64,000 nt of DNA from Aquamicrobium sp. (lineage in GTDB: Bacteria; Pseudomonadota; Alphaproteobacteria; Rhizobiales; Rhizobiaceae), in contig JAHHDT010000006.1 in assembly GCA_019739225.1 (NCBI GenBank), positions 791,501 through 855,500 on the forward strand, in the 5' to 3' direction. This document shows, piece by piece, positions 47,026 through 58,056 of the stretch. Within the stretch, counting starts at the first letter, position 1. The number at the start of each line of letters is the position of its first letter. A model generated the notes under the pieces. It had not been told where the DNA came from. It saw only the letters and a list, made by a program, of their open reading frames with translations, and did no database searches. Made by a program: the position numbers and the translations under genes.

Positions 47026-49563
47026 TCACGCGCTCAGCGCCACCGCGTCGCTGCCGATCCATGCGTTAATCTTGGCGGCGAGCTTGTTGGGCGACACCGG
47101 CTTGGACAGGTAATCGTCCATGCCCGCTTCTATGCACATCTCCCGGTCGTCCTTCAGCGCATGGGCGGTGACGCCGATGATAGGCGTACGGGTGCCGATG
47201 CCGACTTCCGCGCGGCGGATCGCGGCCGCCGCCTCCAACCCGTTCATCTCCGGCATCGAAACGTCCATGAGGATGAGGCGCGGCTTCAGCGTGCGGTGCA
47301 TTTCCACGGCGGTGCGCCCGTTGGAAGCGATCCTGTAGGCGAAACCAAGTCCGTCGAGAATCTGGCTGAAGACGAGCTGGTTCACCTCGTTGTCTTCGGC
47401 GACCAGAATGTCGAGCTGTCGTCCACCGCCGGACCGGACCGAGGCGATCGGTCGGTCGGCATTCTGGACGACCGGCTTGGGCGCGAAATTGTGAACGGGC
47501 TGCAAACCGCCGCGCTGGCTGTGCCGTTTGGGGGCCGCCTTCGCCTTCTGCATGACGGTGACGAGGGTCTCCAGAAGCGCCGAGGCTCGCGCCGGCTTGT
47601 TCAGGTGGGCAGAAATGCCCGACTCGATGGTCAAGTGCCCCGTGATCGCCTGATCGACGGACGTCAGTAGCAGGACGGGAATGTCCCATGTCGCGGGGTT
47701 GGCGGCGATCCTGCGAGCGACCTCAAGCCCGTTGATGCCGGGCATCTGGTAGTCGAGGATGATACAGTCGACGCGTGCGCCAAGCTGTGTGGCGCGCTCC
47801 AGGAATGCCAGGCCGACCTCGCCGTTTTCGGCGGCCGCGCAGTCGAAATGCCAGCTCCTGAGCTGTTCCAGCAGAATCTCGCGGTTGACCCGGTTGTCGT
47901 CGATGACCAGTACCCGCGCACCGGACACGTCGACTGGAACGGGCTGCACGGGTTCCAGGTCCTCGTGGACCGGCAACGGAACGGTGAACCAGAAGGTCGA
48001 ACCCTTTCCGAAATCGCTGGAAACGCCCATCTCGCCGCCCATCAGGTCGACGAGGCGCGATGCGATGGCAAGCCCGAGGCCGGTACCTTCATGCCTGCGG
48101 GTCGAGGAAGCGTCGACCTGACTGAACTTCTCGAACACCCGTGCCAGCATGTCGTCGGGGATGCCGATGCCGGTATCTTCGACGCGAATGGTTATGTGCG
48201 CGGTGTCGCTGTCGACATGACCACTGACATCGACCAGAACGTGACCCTTTTCGGTGAACTTGACGCCGTTGCCGACGAGGTTGGTCACGATCTGGCGGAT
48301 GCGCCCGACGTCGCCGACGACACAACCCGGCAGTTCCGGATCGACGCGAACGATGAGTTCGAGGTCCTTTTCGGCGACCCGCGTCGAAACCAGCGTGGCC
48401 ACATCCTCGATCGCTTCGCCGAGGCGGAACGGGGCGGGGTCGAGGCTGAGTTGGCCAGCGTCGATCTTCGAGAAATCGAGAATGTCGTTGATGATCGTCA
48501 ACAGCGCATTGCCGGATTTGAGGATGACGTCGGCAAAAGTTCGCTGGCGGCTATCGAGGTTCGTCCGCACCAGCAGTTCCGCCATGCCGAGCACGCCATT
48601 CATTGGTGTCCTGATCTCGTGGCTCATATTGGCCAGAAATTCGGACTTCGCACGGTCGGCGGATTCCGCCTTGATGCGGGCAGCTTCCATCGAAGCGTTT
48701 GCTTCGTGCAGATCGTCGTGCGCCTTTGCGATGTTCCGCATCATCGGAACAAAAACCCAAAGGGTCGTCGCCACGCTGACGAGGAAGATGACGCCGGCCA
48801 CGGCATAAAGGATCTTCTCCAGCCGGCCATAGCCTTCGATGGCATCGGCGCGCAGCTCGGCCATGATGGTGTCGAGATTGGGCCTAACGCGCTCGCTGGC
48901 GATCGTCTGCATGCGGGTAAAGACCCGTTGAGCGACAGGCAGCGAGTAGTCGGCGAAGAGGTCGAGGCGGTTGGCAAGCGTGATGATCTCCGGCACATCC
49001 TGCTTCAGCGAGCCGGCCTGGTTTGCGCCGTTCCAGAGCTTGGTCACGGATGCCGGCGCCGAAAGGCCCTCTATCTCGTCAAGGACGCGGGCAAGGTCGG
49101 TGGGTGGTTCCGCCGCATTGCCGGTCTGTGCCTCACCGACGGCCATCTCGGTTCCCGCAGCGTTACCAAAGGCGCGGTAGGAAAGGTCGAGGCGGTCGAT
49201 GGCATCGTGAAGCTTTTCCTGAACGTCTTCCATCGAGTCGGCGCCCGCTGCGGCGGGGCTAACAGCTCCGGCAGGTGGAGCGGCACGACGTTCACTTCCC
49301 GTGTCGAGAGTGATCGTGCGTTCGGCCTTTTGCGATGCGAGCTCGGCCTTCAGCCGGGTCTGGTCCAGCATAAGCGCGTAATAGATGACCTCGTCCGTGG
49401 CTTCGCTCATCGCGCCGAGCACCGCACCGAACCTGGCGCTGGTCTTGGCTTCGCCTGCCTGCCAGTTGATGAGGACGGCCCCGATGCCGACCGCGAGCAG
49501 GAAGCCCGTCATGATAAAGATCAGACGGCCACGCATATAGGCGCGCGTTACAGCAAACGACAT
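47026..49563 (-). CDS. Hybrid sensor histidine kinase with two receiver domains
   Basis: An 845-residue membrane kinase. TM1 at about 10-32 ([20 protein letters not shown]), a helical periplasmic sensor region without a recognised domain (35-255), TM2 at about 262-285, HisKA with phospho-His315 in [15 protein letters not shown], HATPase ([44 protein letters not shown]), receiver 1 with Asp604 in IILDYQMPG, receiver 2 with Asp767 in [13 protein letters not shown]. No HPt domain is fused, so a separate phosphotransfer protein is needed. The start at 49563 keeps a single clean first helix. No partner regulator adjacent; signal unknown. Confidence 0.93.
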   Translation of the reverse strand: MSFAVTRAYMRGRLIFIMTGFLLAVGIGAVLINWQAGEAKTSARFGAVLGAMSEATDEVIYYALMLDQTRLKAELASQKAERTITLDTGSERRAAPPAGAVSPAAAGADSMEDVQEKLHDAIDRLDLSYRAFGNAAGTEMAVGEAQTGNAAEPPTDLARVLDEIEGLSAPASVTKLWNGANQAGSLKQDVPEIITLANRLDLFADYSLPVAQRVFTRMQTIASERVRPNLDTIMAELRADAIEGYGRLEKILYAVAGVIFLVSVATTLWVFVPMMRNIAKAHDDLHEANASMEAARIKAESADRAKSEFLANMSHEIRTPMNGVLGMAELLVRTNLDSRQRTFADVILKSGNALLTIINDILDFSKIDAGQLSLDPAPFRLGEAIEDVATLVSTRVAEKDLELIVRVDPELPGCVVGDVGRIRQIVTNLVGNGVKFTEKGHVLVDVSGHVDSDTAHITIRVEDTGIGIPDDMLARVFEKFSQVDASSTRRHEGTGLGLAIASRLVDLMGGEMGVSSDFGKGSTFWFTVPLPVHEDLEPVQPVPVDVSGARVLVIDDNRVNREILLEQLRSWHFDCAAAENGEVGLAFLERATQLGARVDCIILDYQMPGINGLEVARRIAANPATWDIPVLLLTSVDQAITGHLTIESGISAHLNKPARASALLETLVTVMQKAKAAPKRHSQRGGLQPVHNFAPKPVVQNADRPIASVRSGGGRQLDILVAEDNEVNQLVFSQILDGLGFAYRIASNGRTAVEMHRTLKPRLILMDVSMPEMNGLEAAAAIRRAEVGIGTRTPIIGVTAHALKDDREMCIEAGMDDYLSKPVSPNKLAAKINAWIGSDAVALSA

Positions 49564-49648
49564 TGACCCCGAACACCCATTACCCGACACACATCGCTCA
49601 AAATCGAACAATCCGATTAAAGCGCTGTTAATCGAGAGAATTTGGGTT

Positions 49649-50569
49649 TCAGAAGGAGCGCAGGGCGATGAAACGCGCCGCCTGGCGCAGGGTTGCTGCG
49701 CGATCGCCGAACGGCTCGAGGAGCTCGGTTGCCTGATCGACAAGCCCGGAAAGCTGTTTTCGGCTCCAGTCGATTCCATGCAGGGCGACGAGCGTCGCTT
49801 TGCCGGCTTCGGCATCCTTGCCTGCTGCCTTGCCGAGGGCCGCGGTATCGGAGGTGGCGTCGAGAAGGTCGTCGGCAAGCTGGAACGCGAGGCCGATTGC
49901 CTGGCCGAATTCGGTTAGCCTTTGACGTTCCGGCTCGCCGGCTGCGCCTATGATGGCGCCGGCCTCGCAGGCAAAGCGTATCAACGCGCCCGTCTTCATC
50001 GCCTGCAGCTTGATGATGCCCTGTTCGTCGGGTTTCTCGCGCTCCGCCTGCAGGTCGAGGGCCTGGCCTCCAGCCATGCCGCCCATGCCGGCCGCATGCG
50101 CAAGCAGGAGTACGAGCCGTGCGCGCGTTTCGGCGGGCAGGTCAGTCTCCTCGTCGGCAACGATGTCGAAGGCGTAGGTGAGCAGGCTGTCGCCGGCGAG
50201 AATCGCGGTTGCTTCGTCGAAAGCCCGATGAACGGTCGGGCGGCCGCGGCGGAGATCGTCATCGTCCATCGCCGGCAGGTCGTCGTGGATCAGCGAATAG
50301 CAGTGCACGCATTCCAGGGCTGCCGCCACGCGCAGGGCCGCAAGCCCGTCGGCATCGAACAGGGCGGCGCTTTCCATCAGGAGGAACGGGCGCAGGCGCT
50401 TGCCGCCGCCCAGCACGCCGTGCCTGATGGCCTGCATCAGTTCCTCTGGCCGTGCAATCTCGCCCTCGTGAGGTTTGGAGGTCAAAAGCGCCTGCAGGCA
50501 CTGCTCGACATTCCGTGCCCTATCGGCGAGCGCCATCTCGAAATCAGCGGGGGCGGTCATCTGTTCCAT
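49649..50569 (-). CDS. ispA: Polyprenyl synthetase (farnesyl/geranyl diphosphate synthase type)
   Basis: A prenyltransferase of about 306 residues that condenses isopentenyl diphosphate with allylic diphosphates. First Asp-rich motif in [20 protein letters not shown], second in [13 protein letters not shown], and [13 protein letters not shown] early. The two residues spacing of the first motif ([10 protein letters not shown]) is the bacterial farnesyl-synthase form, so farnesyl diphosphate is the likely product. The start is uncertain: 50569 (MEQMTAP), 50560 or 50581; no clear ribosome site. Divergent from mtgA. Confidence 0.9.
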   Translation of the reverse strand: MEQMTAPADFEMALADRARNVEQCLQALLTSKPHEGEIARPEELMQAIRHGVLGGGKRLRPFLLMESAALFDADGLAALRVAAALECVHCYSLIHDDLPAMDDDDLRRGRPTVHRAFDEATAILAGDSLLTYAFDIVADEETDLPAETRARLVLLLAHAAGMGGMAGGQALDLQAEREKPDEQGIIKLQAMKTGALIRFACEAGAIIGAAGEPERQRLTEFGQAIGLAFQLADDLLDATSDTAALGKAAGKDAEAGKATLVALHGIDWSRKQLSGLVDQATELLEPFGDRAATLRQAARFIALRSF

Positions 50570-50673
50570 GGCGCGAGGCATGGGGGCAAATACAGCCCGC
50601 GTCAAGCGGCCCGCGGCGTTGCGCATTGCCCTTTGCGTCTGTATTCGGGAAAGATGAAGTGCGAGGCGCAAGG

Positions 50674-51432
50674 GTGGACAAGCCGACCACAGAGCCGGTT
50701 GTCGAGATCGAGCCGGAGATGAGGCGGAAACGCTGGAAGGGCGGGCGACAGCGCAGCCGGCTGAGCGTCTGGCTGCGCCGCGTTGTGCTTTTTGTCGTGG
50801 TGCTGGGTCTGCTGCCGGCGCTGCTGACGTTCGCCTATCTGCCGCCGGCCGTGCACCCGCTGTCAACGCTGATGATGAAGGACATCGTTACGCTGCAAGG
50901 CTACGATCGACGCTGGACGCCTATCGATGAGATCGGCGACAGGCTCGTCCACTCGGTCATGATGTCGGAAGACGGACAGTTCTGCTCGCATGACGGTGTC
51001 GACCTCGCCGAGTTCAAGGTACTGCTTGAAGAGACGCTCGCCGGCGAGACGACACGCGGCGGCTCCACAATCACCATGCAGACGGTCAAGAATCTGTATC
51101 TCTGGCACGGCCGATCCTACCTGCGCAAAGCGATCGAGCTGCCCTATTCGATCTATATTGACATCGTGATGCCCAAGCGGCGGATCATGGAAATCTACCT
51201 CAACATCGCCGAATGGGGGCCGGGCATCTACGGGGCCGAAGCCGCCGCACAATACCATTTCGGCAAGTCGAGCAGCGAGCTGACGTCGCGACAGGCCGCA
51301 CTGCTGGCGGTGACGCTTCCAAGCCCGCTGACGCGTACGCCGGGCAAGCCCGGACCTGGCCTCGATCGGCTCGCGCGCACCATCGAACGGCGGGCGGGGC
51401 ACGCGGGCGGCTACAATCAATGCCTGCGTTAA
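50674..51432 (+). CDS. mtgA: Monofunctional peptidoglycan transglycosylase
   Basis: A 252-residue inner-membrane glycosyltransferase that polymerises lipid II glycan chains. Cytoplasmic basic N-terminus, one TM helix at about 33-55 ([19 protein letters not shown]), then the GT51 domain: [20 protein letters not shown] with the catalytic Glu, [17 protein letters not shown], and [20 protein letters not shown]. The GTG at 50674 is chosen after GAGGCGCAAGG; a longer frame overlaps the prenyl synthase gene. Length fits MtgA. Confidence 0.93.
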   Translation: MDKPTTEPVVEIEPEMRRKRWKGGRQRSRLSVWLRRVVLFVVVLGLLPALLTFAYLPPAVHPLSTLMMKDIVTLQGYDRRWTPIDEIGDRLVHSVMMSEDGQFCSHDGVDLAEFKVLLEETLAGETTRGGSTITMQTVKNLYLWHGRSYLRKAIELPYSIYIDIVMPKRRIMEIYLNIAEWGPGIYGAEAAAQYHFGKSSSELTSRQAALLAVTLPSPLTRTPGKPGPGLDRLARTIERRAGHAGGYNQCLR

Positions 51433-51579
51433 CGTGGCGCGCAAAAATTTGCGCGCCGGTGCTGGTCAAATCCGGCGCGTGCGTGTATAGGCACGCAACT
51501 TTCCTGGTTCTCGGCCGCGATGCGAGGCCCTTTTGTCGAGGGCGGCAGCGGCCGTTTGACCGAACACCGGAGCAGGACA

Positions 51580-51762
51580 ATGGCTGTACCAAAAAGAAAG
51601 ACCTCGCCGTCGAAGCGCGGCATGCGTCGCTCCGCCGACGCACTCAAGGCCCCGACCTATGTCGAGGACAAGAATTCCGGCGAACTGCGCCGCCCGCACC
51701 ACATCGACCTGAAGACCGGCATGTATCGCGGCCGCCAGGTGCTGGAGCCGAAGGAAGGCTGA
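51580..51762 (+). CDS. rpmF: 50S ribosomal protein L32
   Basis: A 60-residue ribosomal protein, [20 protein letters not shown] at its N-terminus and [16 protein letters not shown] near its end. It is the Zn-free form: the four cysteines of the C+ type are absent. AGCAGGACA precedes the ATG. Alone in its transcript with its own terminator at 51793, after mtgA as in many rhizobia. Confidence 0.97.
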   Translation: MAVPKRKTSPSKRGMRRSADALKAPTYVEDKNSGELRRPHHIDLKTGMYRGRQVLEPKEG

Positions 51763-51792
51763 GCGAAAGCCAGCCAATTCACGGATTGAAAG

Positions 51793-51816
51793 GACCGGCC
51801 CTGCGCCGGTCTTTTT
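51793..51816 (+). terminator. Rho-independent terminator of rpmF
   Basis: GACCGGC-CCTGC-GCCGGTC followed by TTTTT, 31 bases after the rpmF stop. Confidence 0.92.
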
Positions 51817-51853
51817 CGTTTTGGGAAAGTGTGCCGAAGTCGTTTATCTAGAT

Positions 51854-51989
51854 GTGCGTCCTTCGAGGCTCGCTGCGCTCGCACCTCAGGATGAGGGAGG
51901 TGGTTTGATCGAGGCCTAACGCATCATGGTCTCGATGCACTTCAGACCTCATCCTGAGGTGCGAGCGCAGCGAGCCTCGAAGGACGCAC
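51854..51989. repeat. Inverted pair of interspersed repeat elements
   Basis: Left unit 51854-51901 begins GTGCGTCCTTCGAGGCTCG; right unit 51947-51989 is its reverse complement and ends CGAGCCTCGAAGGACGCAC. The spacer is 45 bases. It lies between convergent rpmF and the acyl-CoA synthetase gene. Confidence 0.9.
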
Positions 51990-52017
51990 CGAAAGATCTA
52001 TGGGACTACACTTTGTC

Positions 52018-53658
52018 TCACAACGCCTTCGCCATCTCGCGCAGGCGGAACTTCTGGATCTTGCCGGTCGAGGTCTTGGGAATCTCCGCGAAGATCACCG
52101 TGCGGGGACATTTGAAGCGGGCTAGCAGCGCGCGGCAGTGCGCGATGATCTCCTCTTCGGTCGCACTGCGGCCTGGCTTCAGTTCCACATACGCGAGGGG
52201 TGTCTCGCCCCATTTGTCGTCCGCGCGTGCCACAACGCCGCAGGACGCCACCGCGGGGTGCTTGTAGAGCGCGTCCTCGACCTCGATCGACGAAATGTTT
52301 TCCCCGCCCGAGATGATGATGTCCTTGGACCGGTCCTTGAGCTGGATGTAGCCGTCGGGATGCATCACGCCGAGATCGCCAGAGTGGAACCAGCCGCCGG
52401 CGAAGGCTTCGTCGCTGGCTGCCTTGTTCTTCAGGTAGCCCTTCATGACGATGTTGCCGCGGAACATGACTTCGCCGATTGTCGTTCCGTCGGCGGGCGT
52501 CTCTTCCATCGTCTCCGGGTCCATGACGGTCAGACTTTCGAGCGCTGCATAGCGCACGCCCTGGCGTGCCTTCCTGGCTGTGCGCGCGTCCTTGTCGAGC
52601 TGGTCCCACCCCTCGTGCCATTCGTTGACGACGGCCGGGCCATAGGTCTCGGTCAGTCCGTAGAGATGTGTGACGGCAAAGCCGGCATCCGCCATCCCGG
52701 AAAGCACCGCTTCCGGCGGCGGTGCGGCTGCGGTGTTGAAGGTGACGGTCTGCGGAAAATCCCGTTTCTCGTCGTCAGCCGCGTTTATCAGCGTCGACAT
52801 GACGACCGGCGCGCCACACAGATGTGTCACGCCATGGTCGGCGATAGCGTCGTAGATGGCCTTCGCCCGGACCCAGCGCAGGCAGACATGGGTGCCGCCG
52901 GTGACGGCAAGCGTCCAAGGGAAGCACCAGCCGTTGCAGTGAAACATCGGCAGGGTCCACAGATAAACCGGATGCCTGCCCATGCCCGCATGGATCGTGT
53001 TGGCGTAGGCCATCAGCGCCGCGCCGCGATGGTGGTAGACGACACCCTTGGGATTTCCCGTAGTGCCCGACGTGTAGTTCAGCGCGATCGCATCCCATTC
53101 GTCGTCCGGCATCGCCCAGGCGAAGTCTTCGTCGCCGGATGACAGGAAAGCCTCGTAGTCGCTGTCGCCGGTGCGCTCGCCCTTTGGATACGGTGCATCG
53201 TCGCCGTAGTCGGGATCGTCATAATCGATGACGAGCGGCTTGACCGTCGCCAGTGCAAGCGCCTCCTTCATCACGCCGGAAAATTCCCTGTCCACGATCA
53301 GCACCTTCGTTTCCGCATGGTCTAGCTGGAAAGCGATGATCGCCGCATCGAGCCGCGTGTTGAGCGAGTGCAGCACCGCCTTGACCATCGGCACGCCGTG
53401 ATGCGCCTCCAGCATCGGAGGCGTGTTGGACAGCATCACCGAAACCGTGTCGCCCTTGCCGATGCCGTTGCGTGCAAGTGCCGACGCCAGCTTCAGCGAA
53501 CGCTGCCAGAATTCGCGATAGGTGGTGCGCGACGCGCCATGAATGATGGCGACCTGGTCTGGGAAGACCTTTGCCGCACGCTCCAGATAGGTAAGCGGCG
53601 TCAGCGGCTGGTAGTTCGCGGCGTTTTTCTCAAGGCCGAGCGCGTAGGAATTGGTCAT
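52018..53658 (-). CDS. AMP-forming acyl-CoA synthetase
   Basis: A 546-residue ANL-superfamily ligase that activates a carboxylic acid to its CoA thioester through an acyl-adenylate. P-loop-like motif YTSGTTGNPKGVVYHHRG, adenine motif LYGLTETYGPAV, hinge KDRSKDIIISGGENISSIEV, and the catalytic Lys in KTSTGKIQKFRLREMA. It belongs to the medium/long-chain and methylmercaptopropionate-CoA-ligase-like group; the substrate is not fixed by sequence. AAGGAG precedes the ATG at 53658. Alone in its transcript, with a TauE/SafE gene 48 bases upstream on the same strand. Confidence 0.92.
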   Translation of the reverse strand: MTNSYALGLEKNAANYQPLTPLTYLERAAKVFPDQVAIIHGASRTTYREFWQRSLKLASALARNGIGKGDTVSVMLSNTPPMLEAHHGVPMVKAVLHSLNTRLDAAIIAFQLDHAETKVLIVDREFSGVMKEALALATVKPLVIDYDDPDYGDDAPYPKGERTGDSDYEAFLSSGDEDFAWAMPDDEWDAIALNYTSGTTGNPKGVVYHHRGAALMAYANTIHAGMGRHPVYLWTLPMFHCNGWCFPWTLAVTGGTHVCLRWVRAKAIYDAIADHGVTHLCGAPVVMSTLINAADDEKRDFPQTVTFNTAAAPPPEAVLSGMADAGFAVTHLYGLTETYGPAVVNEWHEGWDQLDKDARTARKARQGVRYAALESLTVMDPETMEETPADGTTIGEVMFRGNIVMKGYLKNKAASDEAFAGGWFHSGDLGVMHPDGYIQLKDRSKDIIISGGENISSIEVEDALYKHPAVASCGVVARADDKWGETPLAYVELKPGRSATEEEIIAHCRALLARFKCPRTVIFAEIPKTSTGKIQKFRLREMAKAL

Positions 53659-53706
53659 GCGGGGCTCCTTCACGCTGCGATTATGCACACGGCGCGGCGG
53701 CGGTCA

Positions 53707-54483
53707 TCAGGGTTGCGCCCATATCTCGAAGGCGCCGTCCCACACCAGCTTGGCGCCGACGATCAGCACCATGCCGTACATCAACGGATAGAAGATTTCC
53801 GGCTTCATGCGGCGAACGATCCACGCCCCGGCAAGCGTCGCCAGCGGAGCGATGGGCATGAGCACCAGCGAGGCGGTGACATTGGTGGCATCGAACTGGC
53901 CGAGGGCGAAATAGGGGATCAGCTTCACCGCATTGACGACGGCGAAGAAGATGACGCTGGTACCGACGAAAAGTGCGGGGCGCTGGCCGAGCGGCAGGGT
54001 ATAGACCTGATAGGGCGGGCCGCCTGCATGGGCGACAAAGCTGGTGAAGCCGCTGACGATGCCCCAAAAGCCTGCCCGCACGGGACTGTGGTCCGTCGGC
54101 CGCTCGACGGTCGCCATCCCCTGCGTTGCCCAGCGGGCGAAGAACGCGATCGCTACGAGCCCGACGATAAGCCGTACGGCGCCGGTGGTCACCGCCGCCG
54201 CCGTCAGCCAGCCTAGCCCGATGCCGAGCATGGCCGCCGGCAGCATTAGCTTCAGTGTCACGGGGTCTCGTTCGCCGCGCCAGGTCCACAGCGAGACGAT
54301 GTCCATGACCACGAGTATCGGCAGCAGGATTGCTGCTGCCTGCACAGGGGAAACCACCAGAGCCATCAGCGGCACGCCGATCAGCGCCATCGCGCCGCCC
54401 AATCCGCCCTTCGACAGGCCGACGAGCACCACCGCCGGAACGGCGGCGGCGTAGAACCATGGATCAGAAAGCAGCGGGACCAT
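53707..54483 (-). CDS. TauE/SafE-family sulfite/sulfonate exporter
   Basis: A 258-residue membrane protein of the TauE/SafE (DUF81) family with seven to eight hydrophobic helices. The duplicated core motif appears as VLVGLSKGGLGGAMALIGVP near the start and GFTSFVAHAGGPPYQVYTLP in the second half. Members export sulfite, sulfoacetate or related anions. The start at 54483 gives the normal N-terminus; the longer frame to 54558 runs into the ftsH terminator. Substrate not determined. Confidence 0.88.
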   Translation of the reverse strand: MVPLLSDPWFYAAAVPAVVLVGLSKGGLGGAMALIGVPLMALVVSPVQAAAILLPILVVMDIVSLWTWRGERDPVTLKLMLPAAMLGIGLGWLTAAAVTTGAVRLIVGLVAIAFFARWATQGMATVERPTDHSPVRAGFWGIVSGFTSFVAHAGGPPYQVYTLPLGQRPALFVGTSVIFFAVVNAVKLIPYFALGQFDATNVTASLVLMPIAPLATLAGAWIVRRMKPEIFYPLMYGMVLIVGAKLVWDGAFEIWAQP

Positions 54484-54562
54484 TGCGGGCGGGAACAAGC
54501 CTTTCGGCGCAAGCCATAGCTGCTGCGGCTGGCTTTGGCGAGGCCCACCATGCAGCAAAAGA

Positions 54563-54590
54563 AAAGGCGGCCGCGAATGCGACCGCCTTT
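54563..54590 (-). terminator. Rho-independent terminator of ftsH
   Basis: Read on the - strand: AAAGGCGGTCGC pairs with GCGGCCGCCTTT (one G-T pair), loop ATTC, followed by TCTTTT. About 55 bases after the ftsH stop. Confidence 0.88.
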
Positions 54591-54645
54591 CTGAAACTGC
54601 CTGACTTGGGCTTCGCTAAGGCTCCTCGCTAGGCTCGGAGACTTG

Positions 54646-56586
54646 TCACCCTTGGGGCTGGGGCTCCATGCCGGCGTCGGGTTCCTCGCCACCCTTTTTC
54701 TTGTCGTCCTTGCGGGCACCGGCCTTCGGCACGGTGGAACCACGCGACGGCGGGGTGTCGTCGCCGAGATCGCGCGCGGGCTTCTCGCCCTTGATGATCG
54801 CCTTGATCTCGTCGCCCGAAAGCGTCTCGTATTCGAGCAGTCCCTCGGCGATGGCGAGCCACGCGTCGCGATGCTCCTTGAGGATACGATGCGCCTCCTT
54901 GTAAGCCTCGTCGATCAGGCGGCGCACTTCCGCGTCGATAAGCTGGGCCGTTTCCTCAGACACGTTCTGCTGGCGCGCGACGGAATGGCCGAGGAAGACC
55001 TCTTCCTGATTGTCGCCGTAAGCGACGTGGCCGAGCTTGTCGGAGAAGCCCCAGCGCGTGACCATCGCACGGGCGAGCTTGGTCGCCTGGTCGATGTCGG
55101 AGGCCGCGCCAGAGGTGATGTTTTCCTTGCCGAACTTGATTTCCTCGGCAACGCGTCCACCCATCATGATGACGAGACGCGAGATCATGTATTTGTAGCT
55201 CATGGAGTAGCGGTCGCCCTCCGGAAGCTGCATGACCATGCCGAGTGCGCGGCCGCGGGGGATGATCGTCGCCTTGTGCAGTGGATCGGCCGAGGGAACC
55301 TGTAGCGCCGTGATGGCGTGACCGGCCTCGTGGTAGGCGGTCAGTTCCTTCTCGGCCTGCGTCATGGCGTTGGAGCGTCGCTCCGCGCCCATCATGATCT
55401 TGTCCTTGGCGTCCTCGAACTCCAGCATCGTCACGAGGCGCTTGTTACGGCGCGCGGCCATCAGGGCGGCCTCGTTGACGAGGTTCATCAGATCGGCACC
55501 GGAGAAGCCTGGTGTGCCGCGCGCGAGAACCTTGAGGTCGACATTCGGCGCCAGCGGCACGTTGCGCACGTGAACCTTGAGGATCTTCTCACGGCCGATG
55601 ATGTCCGGGTTGGGCACGACCACCTGGCGGTCGAAACGGCCCGGACGCAGAAGTGCGGGATCGAGCACGTCGGGCCGGTTGGTCGCGGCGATGAGGATGA
55701 TGCCCTCATTGGCCTCGAAGCCGTCCATCTCGACCAGAAGCTGGTTCAGCGTCTGCTCGCGCTCGTCATTGCCGCCGCCGAGGCCGGCGCCGCGATGGCG
55801 GCCGACCGCGTCGATCTCGTCGATGAAGATGATGCAGGGCGCGTTCTTCTTGGCCTGCTCGAACATGTCGCGGACGCGGCTGGCGCCGACGCCTACAAAC
55901 ATCTCCACGAAGTCCGAGCCGGAGATGGTGAAGAACGGCACGTTGGCTTCACCGGCAACGGAACGCGCAAGCAGCGTCTTACCGGTTCCGGGAGGGCCGA
56001 CGAGCAGCACGCCGCGCGGAATCTTGCCACCAAGTCGCTGGAATTTCTGCGGGTCGCGCAGGAACTCGACGATTTCCTCCAGGTCCTGCTTGGCCTCGTC
56101 GACGCCCGCCACGTCCTGGAAAGTGACGCGGCCATGAGCCTCGGTCAAAAGCTTGGCCTTGGACTTGCCGAACCCCATGGCCCGGCCGGAGCCGGACTGC
56201 ATCTGGCGCATGAAGAATATCCATACGCCGAGGATCAGGATCATCGGCAGCCAGGAAATCAGGTAACCGAAGATCGAATTGGAGCCGTCGGTTTCAGGTC
56301 GCGCGTTGATCGTCACGCCGCGCTGCTCAAGCCGCTCGACCAGCGAGGGATCACCTGGCGAGTAGGTCTGGAAACCGCTGTTGGAGTCGCCGTAGGTGCC
56401 GGAAATCCGGCTGCCGGAAATCGTCACCGTGTTGACGCGGCCCGATTCAACTTCCTGCAGGAACTCCGAATACGGAATCTCTCGCGATACGCCGCGCTGC
56501 TGGGGCGCCTGGAACAGATTGAAGAGTGCGATCAGCAGGACGGCAATGATCGCCCAGAGCGCGAGGTTGCGATAATTCGGATTCAT
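54646..56586 (-). CDS. ftsH: ATP-dependent zinc metalloprotease FtsH
   Basis: A 646-residue membrane-bound AAA+ protease that degrades membrane and regulatory proteins. TM1 at about 8-26, periplasmic domain, TM2 at about 110-130 ([20 protein letters not shown]), AAA module (Walker [10 protein letters not shown]; Walker [13 protein letters not shown]; second-region [20 protein letters not shown]), and the peptidase with zinc motif HEAGH. Start at 56586 after GGGAAACACG. It follows tilS, an arrangement common to alphaproteobacteria, and is ended by a strong terminator. Confidence 0.97.
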   Translation of the reverse strand: MNPNYRNLALWAIIAVLLIALFNLFQAPQQRGVSREIPYSEFLQEVESGRVNTVTISGSRISGTYGDSNSGFQTYSPGDPSLVERLEQRGVTINARPETDGSNSIFGYLISWLPMILILGVWIFFMRQMQSGSGRAMGFGKSKAKLLTEAHGRVTFQDVAGVDEAKQDLEEIVEFLRDPQKFQRLGGKIPRGVLLVGPPGTGKTLLARSVAGEANVPFFTISGSDFVEMFVGVGASRVRDMFEQAKKNAPCIIFIDEIDAVGRHRGAGLGGGNDEREQTLNQLLVEMDGFEANEGIILIAATNRPDVLDPALLRPGRFDRQVVVPNPDIIGREKILKVHVRNVPLAPNVDLKVLARGTPGFSGADLMNLVNEAALMAARRNKRLVTMLEFEDAKDKIMMGAERRSNAMTQAEKELTAYHEAGHAITALQVPSADPLHKATIIPRGRALGMVMQLPEGDRYSMSYKYMISRLVIMMGGRVAEEIKFGKENITSGAASDIDQATKLARAMVTRWGFSDKLGHVAYGDNQEEVFLGHSVARQQNVSEETAQLIDAEVRRLIDEAYKEAHRILKEHRDAWLAIAEGLLEYETLSGDEIKAIIKGEKPARDLGDDTPPSRGSTVPKAGARKDDKKKGGEEPDAGMEPQPQG

Positions 56587-56708
56587 CGTGTTTCCCGTTG
56601 GTGCCCGGCCGGGCGAACTATAGCGGCGGACACTAGTCCCATTGAGCAAGTGCTGCGACTAACATAGGCAGCGGCCCCAGCCTTGCCAAGCGCAACTAAG
56701 GCATGCGG

Positions 56709-58046
56709 TTAAGCATCGGCGTCAATGTGGTTCTTCCAAGGCGAGACGGGCAGGGCGGGCCGGGCGAGCACGCAGCGCAGCGCTTGTGCTAAGGCAAGAT
56801 CGAATTCAGGAAGGAAGTGGGCGAAAAGTGCCTCGACGGGCCACGCCGATATGCCCAGGGCACGGGCATCGTCAGTGTCCGCCGCGCCAATAAGCCGCCC
56901 ATCGCGAAAGATGCAGGGTTCGGCGGAAAATGCCGCTCGAACAAGACTTTCCGGTATGTCGGAGCGGCTTGCGGCATCGGCGGTCGGACGCGCCTGGCGG
57001 CAAGCGCCGACCTGCAGTCCCATGGCCTCGTCCTTTACCGCGATACGCCAGCGTCCATCCCATAAAGTCTGTGTCGCAGATAGTTGCGTGACGGGCAGGT
57101 TGCGGTGCTCGCGCCTTATCCAGACGCCCGACTTTCGCGCGTCGACCAGCGCGCGCGACAATGCGACGCGCAAGGGGCCGGCGGCGAGGCGGCAGGCGAG
57201 AGTGGTCGCGCGATCGTGATCGGGCAGGCGAGGCGTGCCTCCGGCAACGGCCAGTACGATGCGCAGCGCATGGGTCGCCGCGTCGCTGCCGTCGAACATT
57301 GCCGGGTCGAGGCGGAAAAGCCCGCGCGCCGGCATGGTCACGAACCGAGCGATCAGCGTCGCGGCCTGTCGACCAAGCTCGGCCCGCGCCTTTCCTGCCC
57401 TCGCGGCCTGATCGGCGAGGGCCCGTACATCGTTATCTTCGAGAGCGGAACGAACCCTGACGCGTTCGTAGCGCCGGTTGTCGTTGGTGGGATCGTCGAT
57501 CCAGTGAATGCCGGCGGCGGCGAGATGGTCTCGCAGCGCCTGCCGGCGAACCTGCAGCAATGGTCTGACGAGCCAGATGCGCTCATCATAAAGTGTCGCG
57601 CGCGCCATGCCGGCGAGACCTAGCCCTTCGCCGCGTCGTGCACGCATGGCGACTGTCTCGGCCTGGTCATCCATCGTGTGGGCGACAAGGATCGTGTCGG
57701 CGCCAACGTCATCGGCAGCCTGCGCCAGCAGCCTGTAGCGCGCCTCGCGGGCGGCTGCGATCAGACCTTTTTCGGGCTTGGTGCCGGTCCAGACCATGGT
57801 CCTGTGTTCGACGCCTATCTGTTGGCACAGGGTCGCCACGGCGCGCGCTTCGGCGGCGGCTTCAGGCCGCATGGCATGGTCGACCGTCACCGCGAGAACG
57901 CTGACATCAGGCGCTCGCCGGTCGATGAAGCTTTTGAGAAGAAGAAGGAGTGCGAGGGAATCGCTGCCGCCGGAAACGGCTATGGTCAGGCTGCGCCGTC
58001 GCGAGAGATCGAGACCGCCGAAGATGCGATCGAGGTCGAGGGCCAT
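56709..58046 (-). CDS. tilS: tRNA(Ile)-lysidine synthase
   Basis: An enzyme of about 445 residues that attaches lysine to cytidine 34 of the CAU-anticodon isoleucine tRNA, changing both its codon and amino-acid identity. N-terminal PP-loop ATPase motif VSGGSDSLALLLLL at about 25-38, HTMDDQAETVAMRARRGEG, and the substrate loop WIDDPTNDNRRYERVRVR are typical. The start is ATG 58046, or the GTG three codons earlier. It lies 10 bases after the cpoB stop and 122 bases before ftsH. Confidence 0.93.
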   Translation of the reverse strand: MALDLDRIFGGLDLSRRRSLTIAVSGGSDSLALLLLLKSFIDRRAPDVSVLAVTVDHAMRPEAAAEARAVATLCQQIGVEHRTMVWTGTKPEKGLIAAAREARYRLLAQAADDVGADTILVAHTMDDQAETVAMRARRGEGLGLAGMARATLYDERIWLVRPLLQVRRQALRDHLAAAGIHWIDDPTNDNRRYERVRVRSALEDNDVRALADQAARAGKARAELGRQAATLIARFVTMPARGLFRLDPAMFDGSDAATHALRIVLAVAGGTPRLPDHDRATTLACRLAAGPLRVALSRALVDARKSGVWIRREHRNLPVTQLSATQTLWDGRWRIAVKDEAMGLQVGACRQARPTADAASRSDIPESLVRAAFSAEPCIFRDGRLIGAADTDDARALGISAWPVEALFAHFLPEFDLALAQALRCVLARPALPVSPWKNHIDADA

Positions 58047-58056
58047 CGGCCGCACG

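Noticed and set aside
47848-49566. A 572-codon + strand frame opposite the hybrid kinase gene.
   Set aside because: Antisense shadow; the kinase motifs on the other strand are complete.
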